The position numbers were made by a program, and so were the translations under genes. A stretch of 48,117 nt of DNA, taken from assembly GCA_910584385.1 (NCBI GenBank), contig CAJUAK010000014.1, positions 1 to 48,117 on the forward strand, in the 5' to 3' direction. The notes under the pieces are model-generated. The model was not told the origin of the DNA and made no database searches. It saw only the letters and a program-made list of their open reading frames with translations. This document shows positions 7,706-15,342 of this stretch, one piece after another (the first letter of the stretch is position 1; every line of letters starts with the position of its first letter). The DNA comes from an uncultured Alphaproteobacteria bacterium (lineage in GTDB: Bacteria > Pseudomonadota > Alphaproteobacteria > RF32 > CAG-239).

Positions 7706-8443
7706 ATGCAAAAACCGCGCCTTACAGGCTTTTACAATGTTCTGATACAAGATTTCAACCTATGCTTTTTCACGGCACTATTTATCCTGTCGCTTTATTC
7801 GTCAAGAAACCGTCCGCTTTACTTCGACCACGGATGGTTCCTTTATTTTTTAATCCCCAGCATTAACGCCCTGCTGAACTCTTTGATTATACTTGCCTTA
7901 AACAGATACCTTTTCCAAAAAGGCTATACTAAAAAATACCATACGTCATACACAACATCATTGTTTGCCGTTGCTTTTCTTGCAGGATTTTTAAGCGTAT
8001 ACATCACATTGTTCGACTGGAGCACTTACCTTATCAGTACGGCGATTATCTATATTTCAGCAGTGAACATACGCATTTTCTTTGGAAAGATTTCAGAACT
8101 TCTCCAGCCGGATACAATGGCAACGCCAAACGATTTGAGCGAATTTGCCAATTTTTTCATAAATTTGATTATAACTTTTGCCGTTGTTAATTTATCCGTC
8201 AACACAATCCACCAAAATTTCAACGCACCGGACGCGTTTAACTTCGGAAGCGGAATAGATGCCATCATCAACGCGCTTTACTTCAGCATTATTACAATGA
8301 CCACCGTTGGATACGGGCATTTGATTCCCCAAACGGCAATCGCCAAAATTATCGTCGGCGTGGAATGCCTGACCGGCTATTTGCTGCTGGGCCTGATGAT
8401 TGGAATAATTACCCGCGGCATAAAGATAAATAAAGAACAATGA
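7706..8443 (+). CDS. Two-pore-helix type potassium channel protein
   Basis: An inner-membrane ion channel of the Ion_trans_2 type. The selectivity filter TVGYG is at residues 200-204 within SIITMTTVGYGHLIPQ, between a pore helix and a last membrane helix (VGVECLTGYLLLGLMIG). Upstream there are about five more hydrophobic segments (near 20-32, 45-65, 85-100, 107-120 and 148-163), so the layout resembles a six-helix voltage-gated-like channel. No clear S4 arginine ladder and no cytoplasmic RCK domain are present; the tail after the last helix is only about 10 residues. It is cotranscribed with the phosphatase gene and ends at a strong bidirectional terminator. Confidence 0.85.
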   Translation: MQKPRLTGFYNVLIQDFNLCFFTALFILSLYSSRNRPLYFDHGWFLYFLIPSINALLNSLIILALNRYLFQKGYTKKYHTSYTTSLFAVAFLAGFLSVYITLFDWSTYLISTAIIYISAVNIRIFFGKISELLQPDTMATPNDLSEFANFFINLIITFAVVNLSVNTIHQNFNAPDAFNFGSGIDAIINALYFSIITMTTVGYGHLIPQTAIAKIIVGVECLTGYLLLGLMIGIITRGIKINKEQ

Positions 8444-8479
8444 AAAAAATCCTCCGAAATTTTTCGGAGGATTTTTTTT
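8443..8479. terminator. Bidirectional intrinsic terminator
   Basis: AATCCTCCGAAA pairs with TTTCGGAGGATT, flanked by A and T runs on both sides (8443-8459 with 8462-8478). It serves the channel gene (+) and the convergent flavin reductase-rubredoxin gene (-). Confidence 0.9.
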
Positions 8480-9134
8480 AACGGTATTCAAAAAGCTCTT
8501 TGCCAACGCCGCAAAGCGGGCAAACCCAATCATCCGGCAAGTCTTCAAACGGTATCTCGCCATCGTAAACATAACCGCAAACAGTGCAAACCCAATGTTT
8601 ATCTTCTTCTTTTTTTTCTTCAGCCATCTTTTCCTCCTTGTTTGGTTTCATTGCAGAAAGAACGTTGTTTTTAAAATAGGTGCGGTAATCAAGATAGGTT
8701 AACGGCGCTTCATCCTCACCGCTCGCGCAATCCATAATTTCCGCAACAAATAAAGTGTTGCTTTCAAAAACAGTCTTCTGCAACACTTTTGCCCTCAGGC
8801 TTGCAATAGCGCCCTTCAAATAAGGGAGGCCATCGCGCATTTCCTTATCGGCGGCGGCCCATTTATCAGCCTGGCGGCTGCTTTGAAAAGCAAAATTAAC
8901 AAAAACCTGCGGATTAACATTTTTTCCAAGTACAGATAAAGAAAATTCTCCGCTTTTCTCTATACATTCTTTGGTATAGCTCGTATTCATGCATGATAGT
9001 GCAATAACCCATGGCTTGTTGGCAACCTGCATAACCGCATCCACGACGCTGCCGGCAAAACGTCCGTTCTGGGCATCTTCTGCGCCAATGACATATAATC
9101 CGTGGGTCAACTTATATAAAGCGTCATATTCCAT
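8478..9134 (-). CDS. Flavin reductase-like domain fused to rubredoxin (high-molecular-weight rubredoxin)
   Basis: A two-domain electron carrier. Residues 1-160 form an FMN-binding flavin reductase-like domain (LTHGLYVIGA, SCMNTSYTKECIEKSGEFSLSVL). After a charged linker (164-179) comes a rubredoxin with the iron ligands Cys183, Cys186, Cys205 and Cys208 (CTVCGYVY, CPLCG). In Moorella and other anaerobes this fusion (Hrb) passes NAD(P)H electrons to flavodiiron proteins that reduce oxygen or nitric oxide, or to peroxide-reducing rubrerythrins. No flavodiiron gene lies in the window. AAGGAGAGG precedes the ATG. It is downstream of slyX on the same strand. The presence of this fusion supports an anaerobic or microaerobic host. 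Confidence 0.92.
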   Translation of the reverse strand: MEYDALYKLTHGLYVIGAEDAQNGRFAGSVVDAVMQVANKPWVIALSCMNTSYTKECIEKSGEFSLSVLGKNVNPQVFVNFAFQSSRQADKWAAADKEMRDGLPYLKGAIASLRAKVLQKTVFESNTLFVAEIMDCASGEDEAPLTYLDYRTYFKNNVLSAMKPNKEEKMAEEKKEEDKHWVCTVCGYVYDGEIPFEDLPDDWVCPLCGVGKELFEYR

Positions 9135-9149
9135 TGCGCCTCTCCTTCG

Positions 9150-9359
9150 TTAGTAATGAGGGGGTGGGGTTTCTTCGGATAAAGGTTTAATATCATTGTC
9201 ATGGCACAACTGGAGCAAATAGCTGTTTTGCTTTTTCAAAAGCTCAAGCTGCTTGCCTTGCGCAATAATGACCGTATTTAAGTCATCAACAATATGTTCA
9301 AGATTTGCAATCGCCATTTCAATTTCAATCAGTCTTTCTTCTGATATATGATTATCCAT
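9150..9359 (-). CDS. slyX: SlyX family protein
   Basis: A 69-aa coiled-coil protein with the family hallmarks. ERLIEIEMAIANLEHIVDDLNTVI is heptad-rich, followed by a second helix (IAQGKQLELLKKQ), and the extreme C-terminus is PPPHY, the conserved SlyX ending. The molecular function of SlyX is not established. It lies 15 bp upstream of the flavin reductase-rubredoxin gene and downstream of tRNA-Pro on the same strand, so read-through from the tRNA is possible. Confidence 0.9.
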   Translation of the reverse strand: MDNHISEERLIEIEMAIANLEHIVDDLNTVIIAQGKQLELLKKQNSYLLQLCHDNDIKPLSEETPPPHY

Positions 9360-9392
9360 AAGACTAACCTTTCCAAACGGCTTGAGAAAAGA

Positions 9393-9469
9393 TGGTCGGA
9401 TTGACTGGACTCGAACCAGCGACCTCTACGTCCCGAACGTAGCGTTCTACCAGGCTGAACTACAATCCG
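9393..9469 (-). tRNA. tRNA-Pro (anticodon CGG)
   Basis: A full 77-nt cloverleaf with encoded CCA. The acceptor CGGATTG pairs with CAATCCG (9463-9469 and 9397-9403), the anticodon stem is CTACG/CGTAG with loop TTCGGGA (anticodon at 9433-9435), and the T loop is TTCGAGT. Confidence 0.97.
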
Positions 9470-9610
9470 ACTCGCTTTACTCAAGCCTTATACAACATAT
9501 TTTTTTTAATATCTAGTCTTTATTTTAATTTTTTCATCTTTTTTTTAAGACAAAAAAATCTCTTGCAAAGTTTAAAGCATGTTATATGCTTGCAAAAAAG
9601 AGGAAAAGTC

Positions 9611-10408
9611 ATGAAAATCAAACGCTTCTACAACAGGTTCATTCTTGCACTGCCCGCAAAAAAATTCATTGCAGGAAAGAATTATTTTTCAACATCTTCA
9701 TTAGATGCCGTTACCGTCGCTTTTAATAATGACAAAGTCATTGATTATCAAATAAAGCTTATCCGCAAGTTCTTGCCCGCAAACATTTGCCATATTATAT
9801 GCGACAACTCATCCTCCGAAGAGGTCTCTAGAAAAATAGAACAGATATGCCTAGACAGCAGCACCGCTTATATCAGGCTTCCCAAATTTCTTAATGAAGA
9901 CCCGAGCCGCAACCATGGAAATGCCTTAAATTGGATATATAAGCATGTTATCAGAAAACGCAAAAACGATTTTGCGCTTCTTGACCACGATATCTTTCCG
10001 ATTCGCAATATAGATTTACAAAGATTGCAAGAAACGCCATTATGCGGCAGAGTGCACGAAAAAGCCAAGGGGTGGTTTTTATGGCCGGGATTCAGCTTTT
10101 ACCGCTATGGCTATATGGCCTTGCACAAAACAAATTTTCTTCCCTGCAAAGGATTGGACACCGGCGGTTCAAACTATAAATCCATTTATAAAAACTGCGC
10201 GTCAAAAGACGTCAAAGCCTTAAAAATCAGCATATATGACATATATCAACAAAAAGAAATCCCAGAAATTTATCCGGGATTTCTAAAAAGCTGTGTTGAA
10301 ATCATCGACGATTCCTGGCTGCATATAACAGCAGCCTCAAACTGGACGGATATCGGGCAAAAAGACAAAGATGCCTATCAGCTCCTTGATAAATACCTTG
10401 AAAGTTAA
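9611..10408 (+). CDS. Glycosyltransferase-like hypothetical protein, 265 aa
   Basis: This looks like a GT-A fold family 2-type protein, but I recognise no named family. AVTVAFNNDKVIDYQIKLI followed by ICDNSSSEEVSRKI resembles the first strands of glycosyltransferase 2 proteins. A DxD-like metal motif is at residues 125-127 (LLDHDIFP). NEDPSRNHGNALNWIY is a conspicuous motif. There is no signal peptide and no membrane segment, so it is cytosolic. The frame extends upstream to 9563, but GAGG 8 nt before the ATG at 9611 fixes the start. The gene is monocistronic and its stop overlaps the ibrB-like gene by 4 bp on the opposite strand. It borders the accessory IbrA/IbrB operon. Confidence 0.65.
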   Translation: MKIKRFYNRFILALPAKKFIAGKNYFSTSSLDAVTVAFNNDKVIDYQIKLIRKFLPANICHIICDNSSSEEVSRKIEQICLDSSTAYIRLPKFLNEDPSRNHGNALNWIYKHVIRKRKNDFALLDHDIFPIRNIDLQRLQETPLCGRVHEKAKGWFLWPGFSFYRYGYMALHKTNFLPCKGLDTGGSNYKSIYKNCASKDVKALKISIYDIYQQKEIPEIYPGFLKSCVEIIDDSWLHITAASNWTDIGQKDKDAYQLLDKYLES

Positions 10409-10917
10409 ACTTCCCAGCTTTTGGAAAAATCCTCGTCCTTAAACAAGGATGCCAAGCCTGTAATCTGTTTTAAACGCAGCAATTCATCTGCAGACATGCC
10501 GATATTGCGGCAAATCCACGCATCGCTTTTTCCCATTTCCAAAAGCTCTGTTACAATATTGCTCATCAAATCGACGCTGTGGCTGCCTCTCGCACGGTTG
10601 TGCCGAATGGTTGAAGCCATCCTTTCCCCCAATTCTTTGTCAATGACAACAATCGGCAGCATTCCTTTTTCACGTTTAAAAATGCGTTGGCTGGTTTTCA
10701 TAATCGTATAGCGGTGAAATCCATCCACAACAATATATTCATCATTTTCCCGGTCATGATAGCAAACAACCGGCTGCGTAAAGCCATCTTCCCAGATTGA
10801 CAGTTCCAGAAGCTTCATCTCCGGAGGCGCAACCTTGTTGGGATTATAATCATTTGCCCGCACCTTATCCACCGGCACCGATTTCACTCTATAAACAGGA
10901 CTTACATAATCGCTCAT
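10405..10917 (-). CDS. IbrB-like ParB/Srx-fold protein
   Basis: A 170-aa protein of the ParB N-terminal (ParB/sulfiredoxin) fold, most like IbrB, a co-activator encoded near IbrA in E. coli prophage-like loci. Seen here: VPVDKVRANDYNPN (domain start), the phosphate-binding-type motif VVDGFHRY (residues 63-70), and HNRARGSH (106-113), which occupies the place of the ENxxR box of ParB. A short C-terminal helical part (DLMSNIVTELLEMGKSD, ISMSADELLRLKQ-like) resembles a helix-turn-helix. It begins 7 bp after the IbrA-like gene, so the two are cotranscribed and probably act together. Whether it binds DNA or RNA or hydrolyses a nucleotide is not known; recent ParB work shows that this fold can bind CTP. 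Confidence 0.85.
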   Translation of the reverse strand: MSDYVSPVYRVKSVPVDKVRANDYNPNKVAPPEMKLLELSIWEDGFTQPVVCYHDRENDEYIVVDGFHRYTIMKTSQRIFKREKGMLPIVVIDKELGERMASTIRHNRARGSHSVDLMSNIVTELLEMGKSDAWICRNIGMSADELLRLKQITGLASLFKDEDFSKSWEV

Positions 10918-10924
10918 TTTACCC

Positions 10925-12229
10925 TCATAACCTACGGTATTTTTCCATTAATTCTTTTTGGCGGCGCGTCTGCTGGACAGTCTGCGCAAACCCCATATAT
11001 TTGCATAGATGATCATTCTTAAGGATACAAATAGCCATCCGTTTCCAAGAAGGGATATCGATTGTAGACTTAATGTCATCCGTATCATCCGGCGTGCCTA
11101 AAAATTGAATCTGGTCTTTTGCCGGATTATAATTGCTCTTTCCGTTATGGCGGATTCTATATTTTTTGCAAGCTTCCAATTCCTGCAAGCCTTCATCGCA
11201 AACCACGCCGCCCTTCCGCCACCAAAATTTGATAGAAGTTTTAAACTTGTCCACATAATTATTGCGGATTTGTTCAGGCAGCGTTGCTAAAAGAAACTTG
11301 ACATACGTCCGCCAGGTATGCCCGGGCGGCAAGGTAATGGAACGAACGCCCAACGCTCTCGTCCGGCCATAAATAGCGCCAAAATTTGCCCCATTAACAC
11401 GCCCGACAATTTTAGCCCACATCAGCGGATCAAGCACGCGATATAAGTTCAAACTTTGCTTGGCGCTTTCATGGTAAGGACTTGCCACGCGCATTTGCCC
11501 GATATTAAGCCCCGCTTTATAAAAAAGGTCATAAATTTTATTATAATCAAAGCCAAATTTTCCATTGGCAATCCAGACATCTTTTGTTGTCCAGTCATAA
11601 AGGGGATAAGCATTATAAAAGTTTTCATTAACCTTCGTGGTCCACTTGCTGCCTTTGACAATGCTTTTTCGATAATTGGCATAAGCCCGGTAACGGTTTA
11701 ACGATTCATCAGCGCGAATCCCCAGCAGGCAAACGCTCTTTCCTTTTTTCTGGCGTGCAAACCATTTGCCAAATTCCGCATAAACATCTTCTTGCGGCAT
11801 ATCCGGGCGGTAAAAGTCAAAAGGCTGGTTGTGAATATTGATAATGTAGGGCATACTGGGCATTTCCCGAACCCAAATATCCTTCTCCGCCTCATTCCAA
11901 GGATACCAGTAAATCTGAAAATTGCTCACCGCGCAGCGCGACCCCATCGGCAGGCAAACCCAGTAAGGCTCGATATCATTAAGATTATCCTCAAACATCC
12001 GGGTAACAAATTCTGTTGTTGCTTGATACTGGGCTTCAAAATCCTGGTGGAAAACGCCGATTTTCTTATCAATATTATGCCTTCTTTTATAGTCAAGCAC
12101 CAAATTGAGCAACAAACCGCTGTCCTTGCCGCCCGAGAAAGAAACATAAATATTGTCAAACTGCTCAAAAATCAATTTGAGCCGCTGCTGAATCGCATCA
12201 TAAACATTAATGTCCAAATATTTTTTCAT
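10925..12229 (-). CDS. IbrA-like PP-loop/PAPS reductase family protein (DUF3440)
   Basis: A 434-aa protein of the adenine nucleotide alpha hydrolase superfamily. The PP-loop SGGKDS is at residues 32-37 (YVSFSGGKDSGLLLNL), which binds the pyrophosphate of ATP or a related nucleotide. LLGIRADESLNRYRAY and YPLYDWTTKDVW are the usual PAPS reductase-like substrate-pocket motifs. The C-terminal half (LPPGHTWRTYVKFLL, GTPDDTDDIKSTIDIPSW) matches DUF3440, as in IbrA. PAPS reductase-fold proteins also include DndC, the sulfur-activating part of DNA phosphorothioation, so nucleic acid modification is a reasonable but untested idea. It lies between the SNF2-like gene (17 bp upstream) and ibrB (7 bp downstream). 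Confidence 0.9.
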   Translation of the reverse strand: MKKYLDINVYDAIQQRLKLIFEQFDNIYVSFSGGKDSGLLLNLVLDYKRRHNIDKKIGVFHQDFEAQYQATTEFVTRMFEDNLNDIEPYWVCLPMGSRCAVSNFQIYWYPWNEAEKDIWVREMPSMPYIINIHNQPFDFYRPDMPQEDVYAEFGKWFARQKKGKSVCLLGIRADESLNRYRAYANYRKSIVKGSKWTTKVNENFYNAYPLYDWTTKDVWIANGKFGFDYNKIYDLFYKAGLNIGQMRVASPYHESAKQSLNLYRVLDPLMWAKIVGRVNGANFGAIYGRTRALGVRSITLPPGHTWRTYVKFLLATLPEQIRNNYVDKFKTSIKFWWRKGGVVCDEGLQELEACKKYRIRHNGKSNYNPAKDQIQFLGTPDDTDDIKSTIDIPSWKRMAICILKNDHLCKYMGFAQTVQQTRRQKELMEKYRRL

Positions 12230-12246
12230 AAACCCCGACCATAAAA

Positions 12247-13503
12247 CTACAAATTTATCGCTTTTGCCTTTCCAAAATTCTTACATACATTTTTTAGAAC
12301 ATTTTCTTTCCTGTCCAAACTTTCCTTAATCAAATGTTCCAATCCGGTATTAACCCAAAAATTATAAACGTTAATCTCCTTGTCCTGCCCGCCGCTGCAA
12401 AGGCTGTAAAGGCTCTGCAATTTGTTTTTGTAATCAAAAGTCTGCGAAAAGAATACTATATTATTACAAAAGTTCAAATTCAAACTATACCCTCCGGCAC
12501 CATACGTACAAAACAAGATATCGCATTTTTCCTTAAACTGCAAAACAATTTCTTTCCTTTTGCAATCACTGCTTAAAACAATATAATTTAAACCTTTCAA
12601 CACGCCGCATTCCCGAAGCAGCTGGATTTCATCCAAAAACTTCACATAAACAATCACTTTTTCTTTTCTTGCCATAATTTCTTCGGACACTTTGGAAAAA
12701 AATTCAACCTTATCTTTCGCCAAAGTGTAAATATGCTGAAACTTCTGCATAATTTCCAAAAAGCCCACGCGGTATTTGTTATTAAGGTAATTTTCCTTTT
12801 CTCTTAAATAACTGTCCTGCTCTTTCGCGGACAAGTCAAAAAAGAAATCCCTGTACGAGATGGAAAACTTATCTTTTAAGTCATAGAGGAAAATATACGG
12901 CCGCAGCATCCGAACCAGCTTCTTTTCTTCCGCCGGAGTTGACCAACGGCGCCTTATCGGATACATATCCGTATAATACGGCAAAAAAATATTTGAAAAC
13001 TGCGTCTCTGTCATTTTAAGCGCCGATGGATTTATAAACTGCAATTGGGAATATAAATCAATCAGCCCCTGTGTGAGCGGCGTTTCGCTCAAAACGACCC
13101 TGTATTTAAATTTGCGGGCTAAAGAAATCAGCCTCGCCGTCCGTCCGGATTCAGTATTCTTAATTGTAAGCCCTTCGTCTAAAACGGCAAAAGCCCTATA
13201 TTTATCAATCAAATGATAAAGCTTTAAATATTTGTAGTCCGAAACGGAAATACCTTCCACAGAAAAAAAATAAAATTTTCCCGTAACGCCTCTGCGGCTT
13301 CTCTTAATATCTCTAATATAATTTTTCCTGGCCAGATAAGCTGCCGGAGCAATCCAAATGACGACATCGACATCCCTTGGGCGGCTCTGTATCATATCTA
13401 GCACCAGCCTCGTCCTTTCCTCGCCTGACTGCATGAGCAAAAGGCCCGACTTGCGTTTATACAGCTTTTTACAAATGCGGCGCAGCGTTATATCCAAGAC
13501 CAT
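12247..13503 (-). CDS. SNF2-like superfamily 2 ATPase with degenerate motifs
   Basis: A 418-aa protein with the two-lobe layout of a compact SNF2 helicase-like ATPase. The Walker A region reads LLLMQSGEERT (residues 21-31) and lacks GxGKT. Motif Ia is IWIAPAAYL, motif II is VLDEGLTIKN (Asp109-Glu110, the SNF2 DEGHxIKN form), motif III is LSETPLTQ (138-145, normally LTGTPLQN) followed by the SNF2 signature LIDLYSQLQFINP, and motif VI is SLCSGGQDKEINVYNF. Loss of the P-loop and of the Gly in motif III suggests weak or no ATP hydrolysis, so it may work as a scaffold or recognition factor. AAGGA lies 9 nt before the ATG. It is the first gene of the operon with the IbrA- and IbrB-like genes. Confidence 0.75.
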   Translation of the reverse strand: MVLDITLRRICKKLYKRKSGLLLMQSGEERTRLVLDMIQSRPRDVDVVIWIAPAAYLARKNYIRDIKRSRRGVTGKFYFFSVEGISVSDYKYLKLYHLIDKYRAFAVLDEGLTIKNTESGRTARLISLARKFKYRVVLSETPLTQGLIDLYSQLQFINPSALKMTETQFSNIFLPYYTDMYPIRRRWSTPAEEKKLVRMLRPYIFLYDLKDKFSISYRDFFFDLSAKEQDSYLREKENYLNNKYRVGFLEIMQKFQHIYTLAKDKVEFFSKVSEEIMARKEKVIVYVKFLDEIQLLRECGVLKGLNYIVLSSDCKRKEIVLQFKEKCDILFCTYGAGGYSLNLNFCNNIVFFSQTFDYKNKLQSLYSLCSGGQDKEINVYNFWVNTGLEHLIKESLDRKENVLKNVCKNFGKAKAINL

Positions 13504-13548
13504 TTCATACTATCCTTATAAAAAAATTACACATCAAAATAATCTTAA

Positions 13549-13742
13549 TTTTCCACAACTATAAGCAGATTTAGATTATGTTAATATGTTATAACCCTTA
13601 AAAATAAAGGAATGATTAACACTTATAGATGTGGACAGTATAAATTTCGGATATTTTTGTATTAAAAAATTTCGGATTCGCAAAAGCCCTTGACATCCTT
13701 AAGAAAGTGATTATAATCAAGAACAAAAGAATTTTATACACA
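13549..13742. other. AT-rich intergenic region with DnaA-box-like sites and a direct repeat
   Basis: The 266-bp space between the divergent SNF2-like and lipoprotein genes holds TTATACACA (13734-13742, matches TTATNCACA), TTTTCCACA (13549-13557, one mismatch) and a weaker reverse site TGTGGACAG (13630-13638). An 11-bp direct repeat AAATTTCGGAT (13642-13652 and 13667-13677) lies just upstream of the promoter and could bind a regulator. Confidence 0.35.
13690..13717 (+). promoter_or_regulatory. Near-perfect sigma-70 promoter
   Basis: TTGACA (13690-13695), a 16-bp spacer and TATAAT (13712-13717), 52 bp before the lipoprotein start. Strong constitutive expression is expected unless the upstream repeats bind a repressor. 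Confidence 0.8.
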
Positions 13743-13769
13743 ACTTTTTGCAAAAAGGATTAAAATACG

Positions 13770-14411
13770 ATGAAAAAATATATGGCTTTAGCAGCAGCGT
13801 TGCTCCTTTCATCCTGCGCCTGCTTCAACAGTAGCGATGAAGAAGAAGCATATGTCCCGGCTCCCAAAAAAGTCTGCGCCAAAGGGGACGCCTCTTGCAA
13901 CGGCACACGCCAACAGCGTTATGTCAGAAATTATGACGAAGATGTTTACTATCGCCGTCCACACCGTTCCTCTTATCGTATTTTGACAACTGAAGATTTG
14001 GGCGAACAAGCATACACGCGCCCGGCACCGGCACCCATCCCGGCACCTCAGCCGCCGGTTGTCCAGGTTATCGAGCGCCCTGCTCCGGCACCTGTTGCAG
14101 CACCCGTTGTCGTAACAACTCCTGCTGTTGTTCCTGCTCCTGCCGTTGTAACAACTTCCGGCTCAGACAAAAAATGCAATTCCTGCGAACCGACAATCAG
14201 GGAAACGCGCGAGCCCGTAGAAATTCTCTACAAAAAAGTTACTTATAAAACTGTTTACGAACCCAAAACGACAGAAGAAGTAACCTATGAAAAAGTTCCT
14301 TACAACAAAGCTGTGTCTGACACTGTTGTTAAAGAAGTCGTAACCACGACCACAACAACAACGTCACCTCAAACAGCTCCCGTCATAATGACCGTTGAAG
14401 AGCGCAAATAA
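13770..14411 (+). CDS. Pro/Ala/Val-rich lipoprotein, 213 aa
   Basis: A lipoprotein of unknown function. The lipobox is LLLSSC (Cys16), followed by an acidic spacer. Residues about 83-130 are a flexible Pro-Ala-Val linker (PAPAPIPAPQPPVV type), as used to span the periplasm. Two Cys pairs (Cys36/Cys43 and CNSC near 136-139) could form disulfides. The C-terminal part is rich in Val, Thr, Tyr and Lys with short repeats (EILYKKVTYKTVYEP, EEVTYEKVPYNKAV), then a Thr tract. It is driven by a strong promoter and closed by a good terminator, so it is a single-gene, probably abundant, envelope protein. AAGGAT lies 8 nt before the ATG. Confidence 0.8.
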   Translation: MKKYMALAAALLLSSCACFNSSDEEEAYVPAPKKVCAKGDASCNGTRQQRYVRNYDEDVYYRRPHRSSYRILTTEDLGEQAYTRPAPAPIPAPQPPVVQVIERPAPAPVAAPVVVTTPAVVPAPAVVTTSGSDKKCNSCEPTIRETREPVEILYKKVTYKTVYEPKTTEEVTYEKVPYNKAVSDTVVKEVVTTTTTTTSPQTAPVIMTVEERK

Positions 14412-14425
14412 ATAAAACCAACAAT

Positions 14426-14453
14426 AAAAAAACCGCCATCAGGCGGTTTTTTT
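14426..14453 (+). terminator. Intrinsic terminator after the Pro-rich lipoprotein gene
   Basis: An A run, the stem CCGCC/GGCGG with loop ATCA, and seven T. The A and T runs extend the pairing. Confidence 0.9.
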
Positions 14454-14550
14454 ATACCTTAAGGTTTTTCTTATAAAAAGCTTATTGCGTTGACTATTGC
14501 TTTAAGAAGAATTATAAAAGGATAAAACATAATTCTGCAAAGGAATAAAG

Positions 14551-15342
14551 ATGTCGGCAGACTACAAATTATACCATGGCAACTGCCTGGAAATTTTACA
14601 ACAACTTTCCCCGAACTCATTTGACATGATTTTTGTAGATCCGCCTTACCTTCTTTCCAACTATGGGAAAAGCTGTAAAAACGGAAAGCTCGTTTCAATA
14701 AAAAAAGGAAGCTGGGACGAAGGCAACGGCATTGAAAAAGACTTCGAATTTCACAAAAGCTGGCTTGCTTTATGCCAGCCGCTGCTAAAAGAAAACGGCA
14801 CCATATGGGTATCCGGAACCTATCACAGCATTCACGCCTGTGGATTGGCCATGATGCAGCTGGGATACCATATCCTAAATGAAATCGCATGGTTTAAACC
14901 CAATGCCAGCCCCAACCTTTCCTGCAAATATTTTACAGCAAGCCACGAAACGCTTATCTGGGCCAGAAAAAACAAAAAAGCCAAGCATTATTTTAATTAC
15001 GATGCCATGAAAAACGGAATGTTTCCGCAAGACTTTATAAAAAAGCCCAATCTTCAAATGCGCAGCGTTTGGGCAATCAACCTGACCCCGCCGGTTGAAA
15101 AAAAATGCGGTTACCATCCGACCCAAAAGCCGCTTGCGCTTTTAGAGCGGGTTATACAAGCTTCTACCCACGAAGGGGATACAATTCTGGACCCCTTTAT
15201 GGGCAGCGGCACAACCGGTGTTGCCGCCCAGAAATTGGGAAGAAACTTCATTGGTATCGATAATAACAAAGAATACGTCGCCCTGACGGAAAAAAGAATA
15301 AAAGAGTTAAACCGCCCTAACCCTCAGCCGGAACTTTTTTAA
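14551..15342 (+). CDS. Orphan DNA adenine N6-methyltransferase, DpnA (M.DpnIIB)-like
   Basis: A beta-class amino-methyltransferase, in which the catalytic motif IV comes before the SAM-binding motif I. Motif IV DPPY is at residues 30-33, motif I DPFMGSGTT at 214-222 and motif X HPTQKP at 189-194. By recollection it is close to M.DpnIIB (DpnA) throughout: DMIFVDPPYLLSN, VSIKKGSWDE, APNLSC-like PNLSCKYFTASHETLIWARK and KHYFNYDAMK. It is of the same size (263 aa) and lacks the C-terminal domain of CcrM. GATC is therefore the likely target, by inference. No restriction endonuclease is next to it, so it may be regulatory or protective. The stop overlaps the convergent gene by 4 bp. Confidence 0.9.
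   Translation: MSADYKLYHGNCLEILQQLSPNSFDMIFVDPPYLLSNYGKSCKNGKLVSIKKGSWDEGNGIEKDFEFHKSWLALCQPLLKENGTIWVSGTYHSIHACGLAMMQLGYHILNEIAWFKPNASPNLSCKYFTASHETLIWARKNKKAKHYFNYDAMKNGMFPQDFIKKPNLQMRSVWAINLTPPVEKKCGYHPTQKPLALLERVIQASTHEGDTILDPFMGSGTTGVAAQKLGRNFIGIDNNKEYVALTEKRIKELNRPNPQPELF

Noticed and set aside
13504..13769. Chromosomal origin of replication
   Set aside because: Only one full DnaA box match and no dnaA, gidA, parAB or hemE neighbours. Kept only as a low-interest observation.
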